From DAOQVR01 sp035341665 (GTDB lineage: Bacteria > Chloroflexota > Anaerolineae > JAAYZQ01): DNA of 64,000 nt. A model generated the notes under the pieces. The model searched no databases. It saw only the letters and a program-made list of their open reading frames with translations, and had not been told where the DNA came from. Shown here one piece after another: positions 25,200 to 35,300 of the stretch. The stretch spans positions 252,143-316,142 of the forward strand of contig DAOQVR010000004.1 of assembly GCA_035341665.1 (NCBI GenBank). Reading direction: 5' to 3'. A program made the position numbers and the translations under genes. Each line of letters opens with the position of its first letter. Position 1 is the stretch's first letter.

Positions 25200-28100
25200 C
25201 TAATAGCTCCTGAGGATCAGCGGTAGGTAAAGCCCCTCCCCGACCACCGCCAGCGGTGCGACCAGCGGCCCGTACTCCTGCCGCCCGGCAAGGGCTACGG
25301 CCGACACGGTGTATGTGCCCGCCTGCGCCGGCGTCCAGAGGAAGGTCGCCGTGGCACTGCCGTTGCCGCCCACCACGACCGTCTGCGGCTCCGGCCAGCC
25401 TGCAGGCACTCCATACGGATCGTAGACGACAAGGCTCACATTCGCCACCGTAGCCGACGCTGACAGGTTGTCAAAGGTCACCGTAAAAGCCCCCTCTTCG
25501 CCCGGCTTCAGCTGCGGCGGTACTACAACGTCACGTAACTCACCCGCCGTGATCACCACTCGCCTGCCGGCGCCGGTGACCACCTGCTGGTCTTGCCAGA
25601 TGAGCAGTCGCAGCGCATACTCGTCTCCGTCCAGCGGGCCGGTCAGCTCGATGTCGATGTCGTGGAAGCCACCGGCCGGGACCTGGATGGGATCGGATTC
25701 CTGGTAGCCGACGACCTGGCCGGTCAGGTCCTGCAGCACGAGGGTCGCCATTGCCGTCTCGAGGGCGTCGCCGGCATTGATCACGCGCGCCACCGCTCCG
25801 ACCGGCTCGCCGGGCACGTATTGGACCTTGTCCGGCTCGAAGAAGCTGAGCGCCAGCCTCTGGTCCGAGTCGTAGGTCACCACCACATCGAGGCTCCGGT
25901 AGAGAGTCGCCTGGTCGGCGGCCGCGTCGTAGGCAGCCGGCAGGACCTGTACCCGCACCATCTGGTAGCTGCCTGCCGGGTCGGCGGATTGCGTGGCTCC
26001 TTCAGAGTATGGGCCGCCGAGGGTGGCCGTATACGTAGCCGTAATCGCCTCTGGACTAGAGACATGGCTGTAGGATGGGATTTCGAGGTTGTCCAGAGTC
26101 ACCGGCTGCTCCGGCGTCAGCGCCAGGGTGGTTACGGTCGCACTGATCGGCAGAACCAGGTCAAGCGCCGTTATGGGCAGTATTGGCCACTCGAGGCCGG
26201 TAGCTTGGTCCATGCCTGTCACGTGGATCAGGTCAAAGCCGTCGACTGTGTGGGTGATGGCATAGTCCGAGGCGTCGATGTGGGCGGTCATGGTGTAGGT
26301 CCCGTCCGTGCCATCCGCGCGAGAGACCGCCCAGCCAGCGTTGCCGGGCGCATCGGCGGGCACGGCCTTTAGCTCGCCCCTGGCCGTGGAGTCGTACAGC
26401 CTCATCCAGGGCAACCCAAAGTAGGTGGTCTGCTGGAGCACCTTTTCGTCATCCGTGCCCCAGTAGCCGTCCGTTGGGACGTAGTTGCCCTTGGCACGCA
26501 TTAGCGACCAGCCCAGGGGATTGGTCTTGGTGGCATCCAACTTGGCCCACACCCAGACATCGCTGGTCAGCCTTTCGCTCTCCGAGGCCACATCGCGACC
26601 CGGTGTGGCACAGCAAGCCAGGCCCGCCATCGCTATGCCGCCGGAGGCCTCATGATGCGCCAGGGCGTAGACCATGCTGCCATAAGCTCCTTCGATGGAG
26701 TGGCTGAAGCCGGTGCGGCAGCCCAGAACCTCGAAAAAGATCCGGTTGTACGAGAGGCAGCCACCAACGTCGTACTGCGGCAGCTGGTAGCCAACGATGC
26801 CTCGCTCGCCCCCCGGCCAACTCCCCGGACCGGCCATGTTCACGCCATCCGGCCCACCGTGACCCCCGAGGACCATCGCCGTAAGGCCCATCTGCATTTC
26901 GTCGACCGCCTGGCTCTTGGTCGCGGAGTCGTCGATGAGGGCCTGATTCACGGCATACCCGAGGTCATTCATGATCACCGACACGATGTCCGTGCCGGGC
27001 AGCCAAAGGTCCCAGTCGGAGACACTGGCTAGGAGCGCCCGCCCCGCGGATGCCCGCGGCCCCAGCCGGCCGCTTCTCACCAGGGTAGCCATGTCATCCG
27101 CCGTGGCGCCCACGATGCGGCCGACGGCGGCATCCAGATCGCCCGTCTCCCAATCATCGGAGCCCGTTCCATAGCTCCCGTCGCCGTAGGGATTGTCGGT
27201 GAAAAAGTAGTTATGGCTGACCAGCGCTTCGATGACGGGATCTTCCGCGTCCGGTTCGTCGCCCTCGGCTCCTGTATCGTCGTACTGCCGGTAGAACGGG
27301 ACGACGTTGTCATCGCCCACGATCAACATGTAGTCGGGAAAAGCCCGTGCGCCCATGACCTGGCGACCCGTAAGCCAGTCGGCAAGTTGGTCGGATACCT
27401 CGTTGGCGATTGGCTCGCTGGCGTAGCTGACCTCCGTGTTGTCCCACAGCGCCAGGTCGTTCAAATAGCGGTCGGGGTAGATCACCACGCCGGGCCGATC
27501 GTAGACCCTGGCGAATAGCTCATCCAGCAGCGCAGTCACTTCGCCATCCGAGTACTCGTCGAAGAGCCCCTTGCGGCTGGTGACGACCCAGGCATTCGGG
27601 TCGGTGTAGAAGCGGACGGTGCCCGTCGATTCCAGCGTCGACAGCCAGTTGGTCCCCAGCGCCTTGGCCGTGAGGGCCGCGCTGCCGGTCACACCCTCGA
27701 TCGTGTTCGCCTTGAACACCACCTGGATCGAGTACCCCCCCGAGACAGTCGCTAGGTCGACGTCGTTAAGACGGAACTGGCCGTTGCCCAGGTACTGCGG
27801 CGTGCTCCAGATCGGCTCGTCTGGGGTGTCGAGCGTGCGCGCCCCGGCTCGCACGCTGTTCTTGTCGAACTTGCCTTCCGGCAGGGTGAGGGTCACATCG
27901 ACGTCGTTCTTGTAGTCAGCAGAGGGGGTAAAGATCTTGACGACAAAGTGCGGCTCGAGATCCGAATCGGACAGGAGGTTGACGGCCTGGTTGGCGGCCG
28001 CGTCCTCGACGTGCAGCGTCACGTCCGGCCGGGCGCCCTTGCCTCCTCCCCACCAACCGGGCAGCGTGGGCCACAACGGGCTCCACATCATCCCTCCTAC

Positions 28101-29189
28101 GTTAAGGCTCCACTGCGTCTCCCCCTGGAAGGTGCCCATTCCCCGCCCGCCGATCACGTACATGTGCGCGTTAGTGGCCCGCATGCCGGCCGCGTGCCAA
28201 GCACGTGGGCCGGGTGGACCGCCGTTGGGATCGAGCTGCTGCCACGCGTACTCGCCGGGCACTGCGCTGAGACGCCAGAGGTCGTTGGTGAATCCATCCG
28301 CTCCCTGCCCGCCAAAGACCAGCATCCTGTCGAAGTGCTGCGCATCTCTGACGGCCGTGTGCCCTCGCCGAGCGGAGGGCTTGGTGGGTCCCACCGCCAT
28401 TTCGGACCAGTGGTGGGTTTCGAGGTCCAGCTCCCAGGCATCGTTCATCAGCGTGCCGCCCGAGGTCTGACCGCCAAAGATGATCATCCGTCCTAGCTCG
28501 TCGGCAGTACCGGTGTTGATGGCCGTGTGCTGCCAACGTGCATCCGGCACGGAGCCGCTGACCGGCACTTCGCTCCACGCCTCCGCGCCCGGCGTGAGGC
28601 TCAACGCCCAGACGTCGTTCATGAGCCCACCACTGCCCCCGCCGCCAAAGACGAGCATCCGGGCGTTCCACCCATCGTAGATGGCGGTATGCCAACGTCG
28701 CGCCGGCGGAGGGTCGCCTGCGGGCTGGACCATGGTCCAGCTCTCCGCACCGGCCGTGGTCAGATCGAGCGCCCAGACGTCGTCAAAGTTGTAGTGGAAC
28801 CCTCGTCCGCCAAAGACGATCATCCGCTCGTTCGCGGAGTCGTAGATGGCACTGTGCATGCCGCGCGGCGGCGGCCAGGCGCCGGCGGGGTCCAGCTTGG
28901 TCCAGGCCTCTTCACCGGGCGTTGTGACATCCAGGGCCCAAACGTCGTTGAAGAACTGCTGGCCGTTCCAGCCACCGAAGGCGACCATGCGGTCGCCCAC
29001 GGGGTCGAACACGGCGCTGTGACCCATGCGGATGAAGGGCAGCTGCCACACGTCACCCAAATCCTCCGGCGCCTGCACGGCGGCCGGGGCAGCCCGGCCG
29101 GCAGGAGCAACGGCTAGGACCAGGAAAGCAACAAATAGCCCGCCCGTCAGGGCCCATGGCGCTCTGGCGGCGAATCCATTCTGTCTCAT
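25200..29189 (-). CDS. Secreted Kelch/gingipain-type (C25) cysteine peptidase
   Basis: About 1329 aa from ATG 29189, chosen by AAAGGAG 8 bases upstream; the open frame extends 75 residues further without plausible coding. Signal peptide 1-34. Residues about 45-370 are six or seven Kelch repeats (MLVFGGGG, NDVWAL, PPPARRWHTAIYD patterns), predicted to form a propeller. The middle is a peptidase C25 domain, with catalytic His777 in LGGHGG and Cys824 in EVLGCRTG, and IVGDDNVVPFYR near its start. After that come beta-sandwich modules including a CARDB-like domain. The chain ends LYLPLILRSY. Gingipain-family enzymes cleave proteins extracellularly; the Kelch-C25 arrangement is uncommon. Specificity is not readable. 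Its own promoter lies about 260 bases upstream. Confidence 0.87.
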   Translation of the reverse strand: MRQNGFAARAPWALTGGLFVAFLVLAVAPAGRAAPAAVQAPEDLGDVWQLPFIRMGHSAVFDPVGDRMVAFGGWNGQQFFNDVWALDVTTPGEEAWTKLDPAGAWPPPRGMHSAIYDSANERMIVFGGRGFHYNFDDVWALDLTTAGAESWTMVQPAGDPPPARRWHTAIYDGWNARMLVFGGGGSGGLMNDVWALSLTPGAEAWSEVPVSGSVPDARWQHTAINTGTADELGRMIIFGGQTSGGTLMNDAWELDLETHHWSEMAVGPTKPSARRGHTAVRDAQHFDRMLVFGGQGADGFTNDLWRLSAVPGEYAWQQLDPNGGPPGPRAWHAAGMRATNAHMYVIGGRGMGTFQGETQWSLNVGGMMWSPLWPTLPGWWGGGKGARPDVTLHVEDAAANQAVNLLSDSDLEPHFVVKIFTPSADYKNDVDVTLTLPEGKFDKNSVRAGARTLDTPDEPIWSTPQYLGNGQFRLNDVDLATVSGGYSIQVVFKANTIEGVTGSAALTAKALGTNWLSTLESTGTVRFYTDPNAWVVTSRKGLFDEYSDGEVTALLDELFARVYDRPGVVIYPDRYLNDLALWDNTEVSYASEPIANEVSDQLADWLTGRQVMGARAFPDYMLIVGDDNVVPFYRQYDDTGAEGDEPDAEDPVIEALVSHNYFFTDNPYGDGSYGTGSDDWETGDLDAAVGRIVGATADDMATLVRSGRLGPRASAGRALLASVSDWDLWLPGTDIVSVIMNDLGYAVNQALIDDSATKSQAVDEMQMGLTAMVLGGHGGPDGVNMAGPGSWPGGERGIVGYQLPQYDVGGCLSYNRIFFEVLGCRTGFSHSIEGAYGSMVYALAHHEASGGIAMAGLACCATPGRDVASESERLTSDVWVWAKLDATKTNPLGWSLMRAKGNYVPTDGYWGTDDEKVLQQTTYFGLPWMRLYDSTARGELKAVPADAPGNAGWAVSRADGTDGTYTMTAHIDASDYAITHTVDGFDLIHVTGMDQATGLEWPILPITALDLVLPISATVTTLALTPEQPVTLDNLEIPSYSHVSSPEAITATYTATLGGPYSEGATQSADPAGSYQMVRVQVLPAAYDAAADQATLYRSLDVVVTYDSDQRLALSFFEPDKVQYVPGEPVGAVARVINAGDALETAMATLVLQDLTGQVVGYQESDPIQVPAGGFHDIDIELTGPLDGDEYALRLLIWQDQQVVTGAGRRVVITAGELRDVVVPPQLKPGEEGAFTVTFDNLSASATVANVSLVVYDPYGVPAGWPEPQTVVVGGNGSATATFLWTPAQAGTYTVSAVALAGRQEYGPLVAPLAVVGEGLYLPLILRSY

Positions 29190-29529
29190 GGGAGGTTCTC
29201 CTTTCTCACATCTGGGGAAGGCGCTCGGTCTCAGGGTGGCGACCCGTGCGGAGAAGGCTGCCGGCGTGCCGGCAGCGGTGTCCCGCTCCGTGGAGGGGAA
29301 CGGGCGGCAACGAAGAGGCAGCCGTCGGGCGAGGGCAAGCCCGTGCGGCGGAGGGCATCCCTCCGGCTGCCGTTCAGCGCCGGCTGTAGGCCGAGAAGAG
29401 CGGGAGACGGGCAAGGGGCGTCCATCCCAGCACGTATCTTATCATACCACAAGGTCGGGAAAACGTCAAACAGCACACGCCGGGGCTTGAGGACCAGGAG
29501 CCCTACCCAGGCGGTGCTGGTAGCGCCGG
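29190..29529. other. Intergenic leader region of the C25 gene
   Basis: The 340 bases between the C25 start and the UvrA-like stop contain the C25 promoter and a GC-rich leader of about 245 bases. The leader includes short inverted repeats such as TGCCGGCGTGCCGGCA. No protein-like frame was seen. The long leader could carry mRNA structure. Confidence 0.4.
29441..29469 (-). promoter_or_regulatory. SigA-type promoter for the C25 protease
   Basis: On the minus strand TTGACG (29469-29464), 17-base spacer, TATGAT (29446-29441). Both hexamers match consensus at five of six positions, giving a leader of roughly 245 bases to the ATG. Confidence 0.75.
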
Positions 29530-32142
29530 TCAGCGGTGCGCCCCTGGTCGTGGGCACGCCAGCTGCCGCAGCCGCCCAGTCCGGTTCGCCTGATGGCCGT
29601 AGGTCCCGTCGCGCAGTGCCGCCCCCGTCGCCGACGCCTCCACCAGCGCCACCTGCTCCGGCGTCCCTTCGGCCACCAAGGACCCGCCCGAGTCACCCCC
29701 CTCGGGGCCCAGGTCAATCACCCAATCCGCCGCCCGCACTACGTCCAGGTTGTGCTCAATCACCACGACGCTGTGCCCGGCATCCACCATCCGCTGCAGC
29801 AGCGCCAGCAGTCGGGCGACGTCGGCCGGGTGGAGGCCGGTCGTCGGCTCATCCAGCAGGTAGAGAGTGCGGCCGGGCGAGCGGCGAGCCAGCTCGCGGG
29901 CCAGCTTGACGCGCTGCGCCTCGCCTCCCGAAAGCGAAGTTGCCGGTTGGCCGAGCGGCAGATAGCCCAGCCCCGCCTCCACCATCAGCTCCAGGCGCGC
30001 AGCGGCCGCCGGCACGCCGCGGAAGAGGAGCAGAGCCTGCTCGGCCGGCATCTCGAGCACTTGGCTGACGTCGTAGCCCTGCAGCTTGGCCGCCAGCACC
30101 TCGCGCCGGAAGCGCCGCCCGCCGCAGGCGGGGCAGCGCACCTGGACGTTGGCCAGGAAGTGCATCTCCACAGACAGCACGCCGGCCCCCTCGCAGCGCT
30201 CGCAGCGCCCGCTCGGCACGTTGAAGGAAAAGTGCCTCGCACTCAGCCCCAGCCGCTGCGCCTCCGCCGTGGCGGCAAACGCCTCTCGGATGGGCGTCCA
30301 CGCCTCGGTGTACGTGGCAGCGTTGGAGCGGGGCGAGCGGGCAAGCGGCCCCTGGTCGACTGGCACCACACCATCCAGGTGCTCCCATCCCTCGATCCCG
30401 TCGTGATCGCCGGGAGTTTCCTCAGCGCCGGCAAAGCGCTGCCGCGCGGCGCGCTCGAGAATCTCAAAGAGCAGGGTCGACTTGCCCGAGCCCGACACGC
30501 CGGTGACGGCAACCAGCATCTCGAGCGGCAGGCGCACGGTGAGGTGCTTTAGGTTGTGCTCGCGCGCCCCCCGGATGACGAGCGCATGCCCGCTGCCGGT
30601 GCGGCGCGACGCCGGAACCGGCACCAGGAGCCGCCCGCTAAGGTACGCCCCGGTCGCGGACGCACGGCAGCCCGCCACCTGCGCCGGTGTCCCCGTGACG
30701 ACGATGCGTCCCCCCTCGCGGCCGGCGCCCGGCCCCACGTCCACCACGTAGTCCGCCGCCGCGATCACCTGAAGGTCGTGCTCGATCACCAACACGCTGT
30801 TGCCCAGGTCTCTCAGCCGGCACAGGACCCGGATCAGGCGCGCTGTGTCGCATGCGTGAAGCCCGATCGTCGGCTCGTCCAGGACATAGAGCACACCCGT
30901 CAGCCCCGAGCCGAGCAGCGACGCCAGCCGCAGCCGCTGCGCTTCGCCCGCGGAGAGGGACGGCGAGCCGCGGTCAAGCGTGAGGTACCCTACGCCGGTG
31001 TCCAGCAGCCGGCGCACACGGCTTCGCAGGTCGTCGACAACGGCCACCGCCACGCCCCACGCCTCCTCGGGGACGAACGCGCGCAGCCCTTCCAGCCAAT
31101 CGGCCAGGCCCGAGAGCGGCAGCCGCTGGAGGTCGACGATCGTCCGGCCGGCCACGGTTACCTCGCGGCTCTCCGCGCGCAGCCGGCTGCCCCCGCAGTC
31201 GGGGCAGGGCGCGTCGCTCACCATCCCCTCCAGCCGCGCGCGGTAGCCGGGGTCGTGGGCATGCCCGGCCATGCGGCGCTGCCAGCCGGTGATCACCCCT
31301 TCGAAGGCACCGCGGCCCACCGTGCCGGGCGGCTTGGCGCCCGGGAAGTGGCGCTGGAAGCGGGCGTCCCGGACGCCATACAGCAGCAGGTCGCGCTGGA
31401 CCTGCCCCAGGCGCTCCACCGGCAAGTCCGCATCGAACGGGAAGCCATAGTGCCGGCCGGCCGCCTCCAACGACTCGGCGTAGTGCGCAGTCGCGAGGCG
31501 GTTCCAGCCCCGTACCGCCCCGCCGCGGACCGAGAGCCGGGCATCGACCACAGCAGCGGCGTTCACCCGTGGCGCGACCCCCAGTCCGGTGCAGGTGGGG
31601 CATGCCCCCTCGGGCTTGTTGAAGGAAAAGTGGGCCATGGTCAGCTCGGGCATGGGCACGCCGCAGTGCGGGCAGGGGTACGACTCACTCTCCCACTCGG
31701 AGAGGGGCATCGTCAGGTTCAGGTCCGGCCCGCCCTCCCATCCGCCGGCAGCAGCATCGTGCGAGGGCGGCACATCGCTCTCGCAGACAGGGCAGCGCCG
31801 GTGGCCCAACCGTGCAAAGAGGACGCGCAGGTAGGTAAAGACCTCCGTGGCCGTGCCGACCGTCGAGCGCGGGCTCCGGTTGGCAAGGTTCTGGCCCACG
31901 GCGATCGACGGCGACAGCCCCTCGATCGCATCCACCGCCGACGGCTCGGCACCCCAGGTCACCAGCCCGAGCGACTCCAGGTACTGCCGCTGGCCCTCCC
32001 GGTGAAGGATGTCGAGGAGCAGCGTGGACTTGCCCGAGCCGGAGACTCCGGTAAAGACCACCAGCCGCCCTTTGGGGATCGCCAGGCTGATGTTCTGCAG
32101 GTTATGGAGCCGCGCGCCGCGGATGGTGATCTCCCCAGGCAT
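29530..32142 (-). CDS. UvrA paralogue lacking the UvrB-binding domain (class II UvrA-like ATPase)
   Basis: About 870 aa from ATG 32142. A GTG 7 codons earlier would sit only about 8 bases from the predicted transcription start. The protein has two ABC ATPase halves: Walker A TGVSGSGKST (31-40) and a second copy GVSGSGKSTLLFE, signatures LSAGEAQR and LSGGEAQR, Walker B VLYVLDEPTIG and LYLLDEPTTG. Zinc modules are kept (CPVC, CPHC, CPTC; later CERCEGAG, CPACGGRR). Between the first CPVC and the CPHC block only about 35 residues remain, where housekeeping UvrA has a roughly 115-residue UvrB-binding domain. That deletion defines the UvrA2-like group, linked in some bacteria to drug or DNA-damage tolerance. 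It is transcribed divergently from a large BTAD regulator. Confidence 0.9.
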   Translation of the reverse strand: MPGEITIRGARLHNLQNISLAIPKGRLVVFTGVSGSGKSTLLLDILHREGQRQYLESLGLVTWGAEPSAVDAIEGLSPSIAVGQNLANRSPRSTVGTATEVFTYLRVLFARLGHRRCPVCESDVPPSHDAAAGGWEGGPDLNLTMPLSEWESESYPCPHCGVPMPELTMAHFSFNKPEGACPTCTGLGVAPRVNAAAVVDARLSVRGGAVRGWNRLATAHYAESLEAAGRHYGFPFDADLPVERLGQVQRDLLLYGVRDARFQRHFPGAKPPGTVGRGAFEGVITGWQRRMAGHAHDPGYRARLEGMVSDAPCPDCGGSRLRAESREVTVAGRTIVDLQRLPLSGLADWLEGLRAFVPEEAWGVAVAVVDDLRSRVRRLLDTGVGYLTLDRGSPSLSAGEAQRLRLASLLGSGLTGVLYVLDEPTIGLHACDTARLIRVLCRLRDLGNSVLVIEHDLQVIAAADYVVDVGPGAGREGGRIVVTGTPAQVAGCRASATGAYLSGRLLVPVPASRRTGSGHALVIRGAREHNLKHLTVRLPLEMLVAVTGVSGSGKSTLLFEILERAARQRFAGAEETPGDHDGIEGWEHLDGVVPVDQGPLARSPRSNAATYTEAWTPIREAFAATAEAQRLGLSARHFSFNVPSGRCERCEGAGVLSVEMHFLANVQVRCPACGGRRFRREVLAAKLQGYDVSQVLEMPAEQALLLFRGVPAAAARLELMVEAGLGYLPLGQPATSLSGGEAQRVKLARELARRSPGRTLYLLDEPTTGLHPADVARLLALLQRMVDAGHSVVVIEHNLDVVRAADWVIDLGPEGGDSGGSLVAEGTPEQVALVEASATGAALRDGTYGHQANRTGRLRQLACPRPGAHR

Positions 32143-32177
32143 TGGGCCCTCTCGAATCGCCACGCTGGATGGCGACT

Positions 32178-32206
32178 ATTGTACAACCCGGGCGGGCATG
32201 CGTCAA
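32178..32206 (-). promoter_or_regulatory. SigA-type promoter for the UvrA-like gene
   Basis: On the minus strand TTGACG (32206-32201), 17-base spacer, TACAAT (32183-32178), about 36 bases before the ATG. Good match to consensus on both hexamers. Confidence 0.75.
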
Positions 32207-32249
32207 GCCGATATGCCTTGACGTGGCCTCCAACCCTTCCCAAGTGCTC

Positions 32250-32278
32250 TTGGCGGATCCTTCGACGTGCGCTATACT
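32250..32278 (+). promoter_or_regulatory. SigA-type promoter for the BTAD regulator
   Basis: TTGGCG (32250-32255), 17-base spacer, TATACT (32273-32278). The promoters of the two divergent genes are separated by about 43 bases, so a regulator bound between them could act on both. Confidence 0.65.
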
Positions 32279-32392
32279 ACCCTCGCCTGGTATCTCGGAG
32301 GCCCGCAAGGACTTGCTCCTCAGCCCGGCGCAGGATCGCGCATGCCCGATGAGGGCCGACCATTGAGGTGCTCCGATGACAAGGTCATGACG

Positions 32393-35300
32393 ATGTTGCG
32401 CGTGCGTCTCTTCGGCGGTCTGGAGGTGAGATGGGGGGATGTCGCTTTGCCCACCATCTCCGGCACAGAGGCTCGCTCCCTGTTCGCTTACCTGCTGACC
32501 TACCGCGATCGCCCTCACACCCGGAACCTGCTGGCCGGCACCTTCTGGCCCGAGCTGCCCGACGCCGCTGCCCGCCAGCGCCTCCGCCAGGGACTGTGGC
32601 AGATCCGCCGCGCGCTGTCCCCCCATCCGGTCCTCTTGGCCGAAGGGGACACCGTCCAGGTCAACCCCGCCCTACCCATCTGGCTCGATGTGGAGAGGTT
32701 TGGGGAGCTGACAGGCCGGGCAGCCGGTCGTCGGGGGGACCAACCCGGGGCGCCTACGGGCCGGCCCGCGGAGTTGGAGGGGCTCGCCGAAGCGGTCGCG
32801 CTCTACCGGGGAGACTTTCTGGCCGGCTACTACGACGATTGGGTCATAGCCGAGCAGGAGCGGCTGCGCGAGGTTCTGCTGGGTGCCCTGGAGCGGCTGG
32901 TGGCCGGGCACAAGGGCCGAGGGGACTACCAAACCGCCCTGACTCACGCCCGCCGGTTGGCAAGCGCCGACCCCTGGCGCGAGGAGGCTCACCGCGAGGT
33001 GATGCGTCTCTGCCACGTGCTGGGCCGCGACGCCGAGGCACTGAAACAGTACGAAGTCTGCCGCAGGGTATTGGCGGACGGGCTCGGCATCGAACCTTTG
33101 CCCGAGACAGACGGACTCGCGGCCGAGATTTCGGAGCGGGCCGGACTGCAGGAACCGCCCTGGGCACCCGTCGCCGCGCACCGTGGCCGCGCGCCACTTC
33201 TGGATCGCCCGGACCGCCTGCCACTGGTGGGGCGCGAGGCGGAGCTGGCCGAGCTGCTGAGCCGGGTCGAGGCAGCCGCCGGAGCAGCGGGAGGGCTGGT
33301 CCTCGTCTACGGCGAGGCCGGGGTGGGCAAGACCCGCCTGTTGCGCGAGCTGGAGCGCAATGCCCGGTGGCGCGGCATGCAGGTCGCCTGGGGCCGTTGC
33401 GCCGACCTGTCCGGATCGCCGGCCTACGGGCCGTTGTTGGAGGTCCTGCGCACCGGCTTGCCCCTCCTGGGCGGAGCAACCATCGAGCCGTTGTGGCGCA
33501 CCGAGCTGGCGCGGCTCCTTCCGGAGCTGGCGAGCGGCACGTCGGCTCCCCCACTGGATCCGGAGCAGGAGCGGCACCGCCTGCTGGAGGCCATCGCCCG
33601 CGGCTTTCTGGCCCTCGCGCACGCGACGCCCCGCCTGATCCTCTTGGAGGACGCTCACTGGATGGATGCGGACAGCCTGTCCGCCATTCGCTACCTGTTG
33701 CCCCGGCTGGAGAGCGTGCCGGAGCTATTCGTCATCACTGCCCGGGGCGAGGAGCTGACCGCCGCACAGGCCTCTGCCCTCGCGGCGCTCGAGCGCACGC
33801 GCCTGCCCCGCCGCCTGGAGCTGCGCAGGCTCAACCTGGCGGAGAGCGGAGAGCTGGTACGGCTTGCACTGGGACTGGAGCGGCCGGCCCCCCGCTTCGC
33901 CGCCCGCCTCTTCGCCGAAACGGAAGGCAACCCCTTCTTCTTGACCGAGACGTTGCGGGAGTTGGTGGACGTGGGCCTGCTCTCTCGCGACGGGAGGGGT
34001 GAGTGGAGCACCCCCTGGGACGAGTCGACCCAGGATTACGCCGAGATGCCTCTGCCGGACAGCGTGCTGCAGAGCATCAAGTCCCGCCTGGAGCGTCTGC
34101 CGGCGCCGCAGAGAGAGGCACTGGACTTGGCGGCGGTAATCGGCCGGGGGGTGCCCTTCGATCTGTGGCATCAATCGAGCGACCGGACCGCAACGGAGCT
34201 GTTGTCGCTCGGCGATGAGCTGCGAGCCCGGGCATTGCTGTTGTCTGCCGGCCCGGGGATGGCCGGCGGAGCAGACTACTTCTTTGCCCACGACCTTATC
34301 CGCCGCGTCACCTACGAGCAGCTGGCGGGGCCGCGCCGCCGGCTCTACCACCGCCGTGTCGCCGAGGCGCTGACCCTCGCAGCCGCAGGCTCCCGGACCT
34401 CCGCCTCGCCCGGCACCCTGGCTTACCACTGGACCGCGGCCCAGGTTTGGGACAAGGCCGCCGCCTGCCATCAAGAGGCCGGCGACCGGGCACGCGCGGT
34501 GTATGCCAACGCCGATGCCGTGGCCCACTACACCCAGGCCCTGGAGGCGCTGGCGCGGCTGCCTGCGCCGGTTGACCTGCGCCGCAGCTTTGACCTGCGG
34601 CTGGCTCGTGAGCAGGTCTTCGGCCTGCAGGGCGCGCGCCAGGCGCAGATCGAGGAGCTGGCGGCCCTGGCAGAGCTGGCGGAGGCGCTGGGCGACGATC
34701 AGAGGCGGGCTGGAGTTGCACTCCGTCGAGCCAGGCTGGCAGAGCTGACCAGCGACTTTCCACCGGCCATTGCGGCGGCCCGGCTGGCCGTTCGCCTGGC
34801 CCAGACCGCCGGGGATGTGACCGTCGAGACAGAAAGCCTCCTTGAGTGGGGCTGGGCGCTTCTGCTGCAGGGAGAGCACGCTGCCTCTGGCGCCCAGTTC
34901 GGGCAGGCCCTTGACCTGGCGCGGCGGGCCGGCCTGCTGCGCCAAGAAGCCGACGCCCTGCACGGCCTGGGGACCGTGTGCCTGACCACCGCTCACTATG
35001 CGGACGCCGAGGCCTACTTCCTCCAGGTCCTGACCCTCTGCCGGCAGGTGGACATCCGGCCGAGGGAGGCCAGCACCCTCGCCAACCTCGGGTACATCGC
35101 CACGGCACGCGGGGACCACGCCGCGAGCAAGGCCTACGGTCAGCGTGCTCTCCGGATTCACCAAGAGATCGGCGACCAGAGGGGGGCAGCCATCGTCTTG
35201 CAGAACCTGTCCGACGAGCTCCTGGCCGAAGGCGACTTTGGGGCAGCGAGAAGCTACCTCGAACAGGCACTGGCGATCCAGAGGGCCATCCAGGCGCAGG

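Noticed and set aside
29530..32142. Housekeeping uvrA
   Set aside because: The UvrB-binding domain between the first zinc-module halves is missing, so it is better called a UvrA2-like paralogue.
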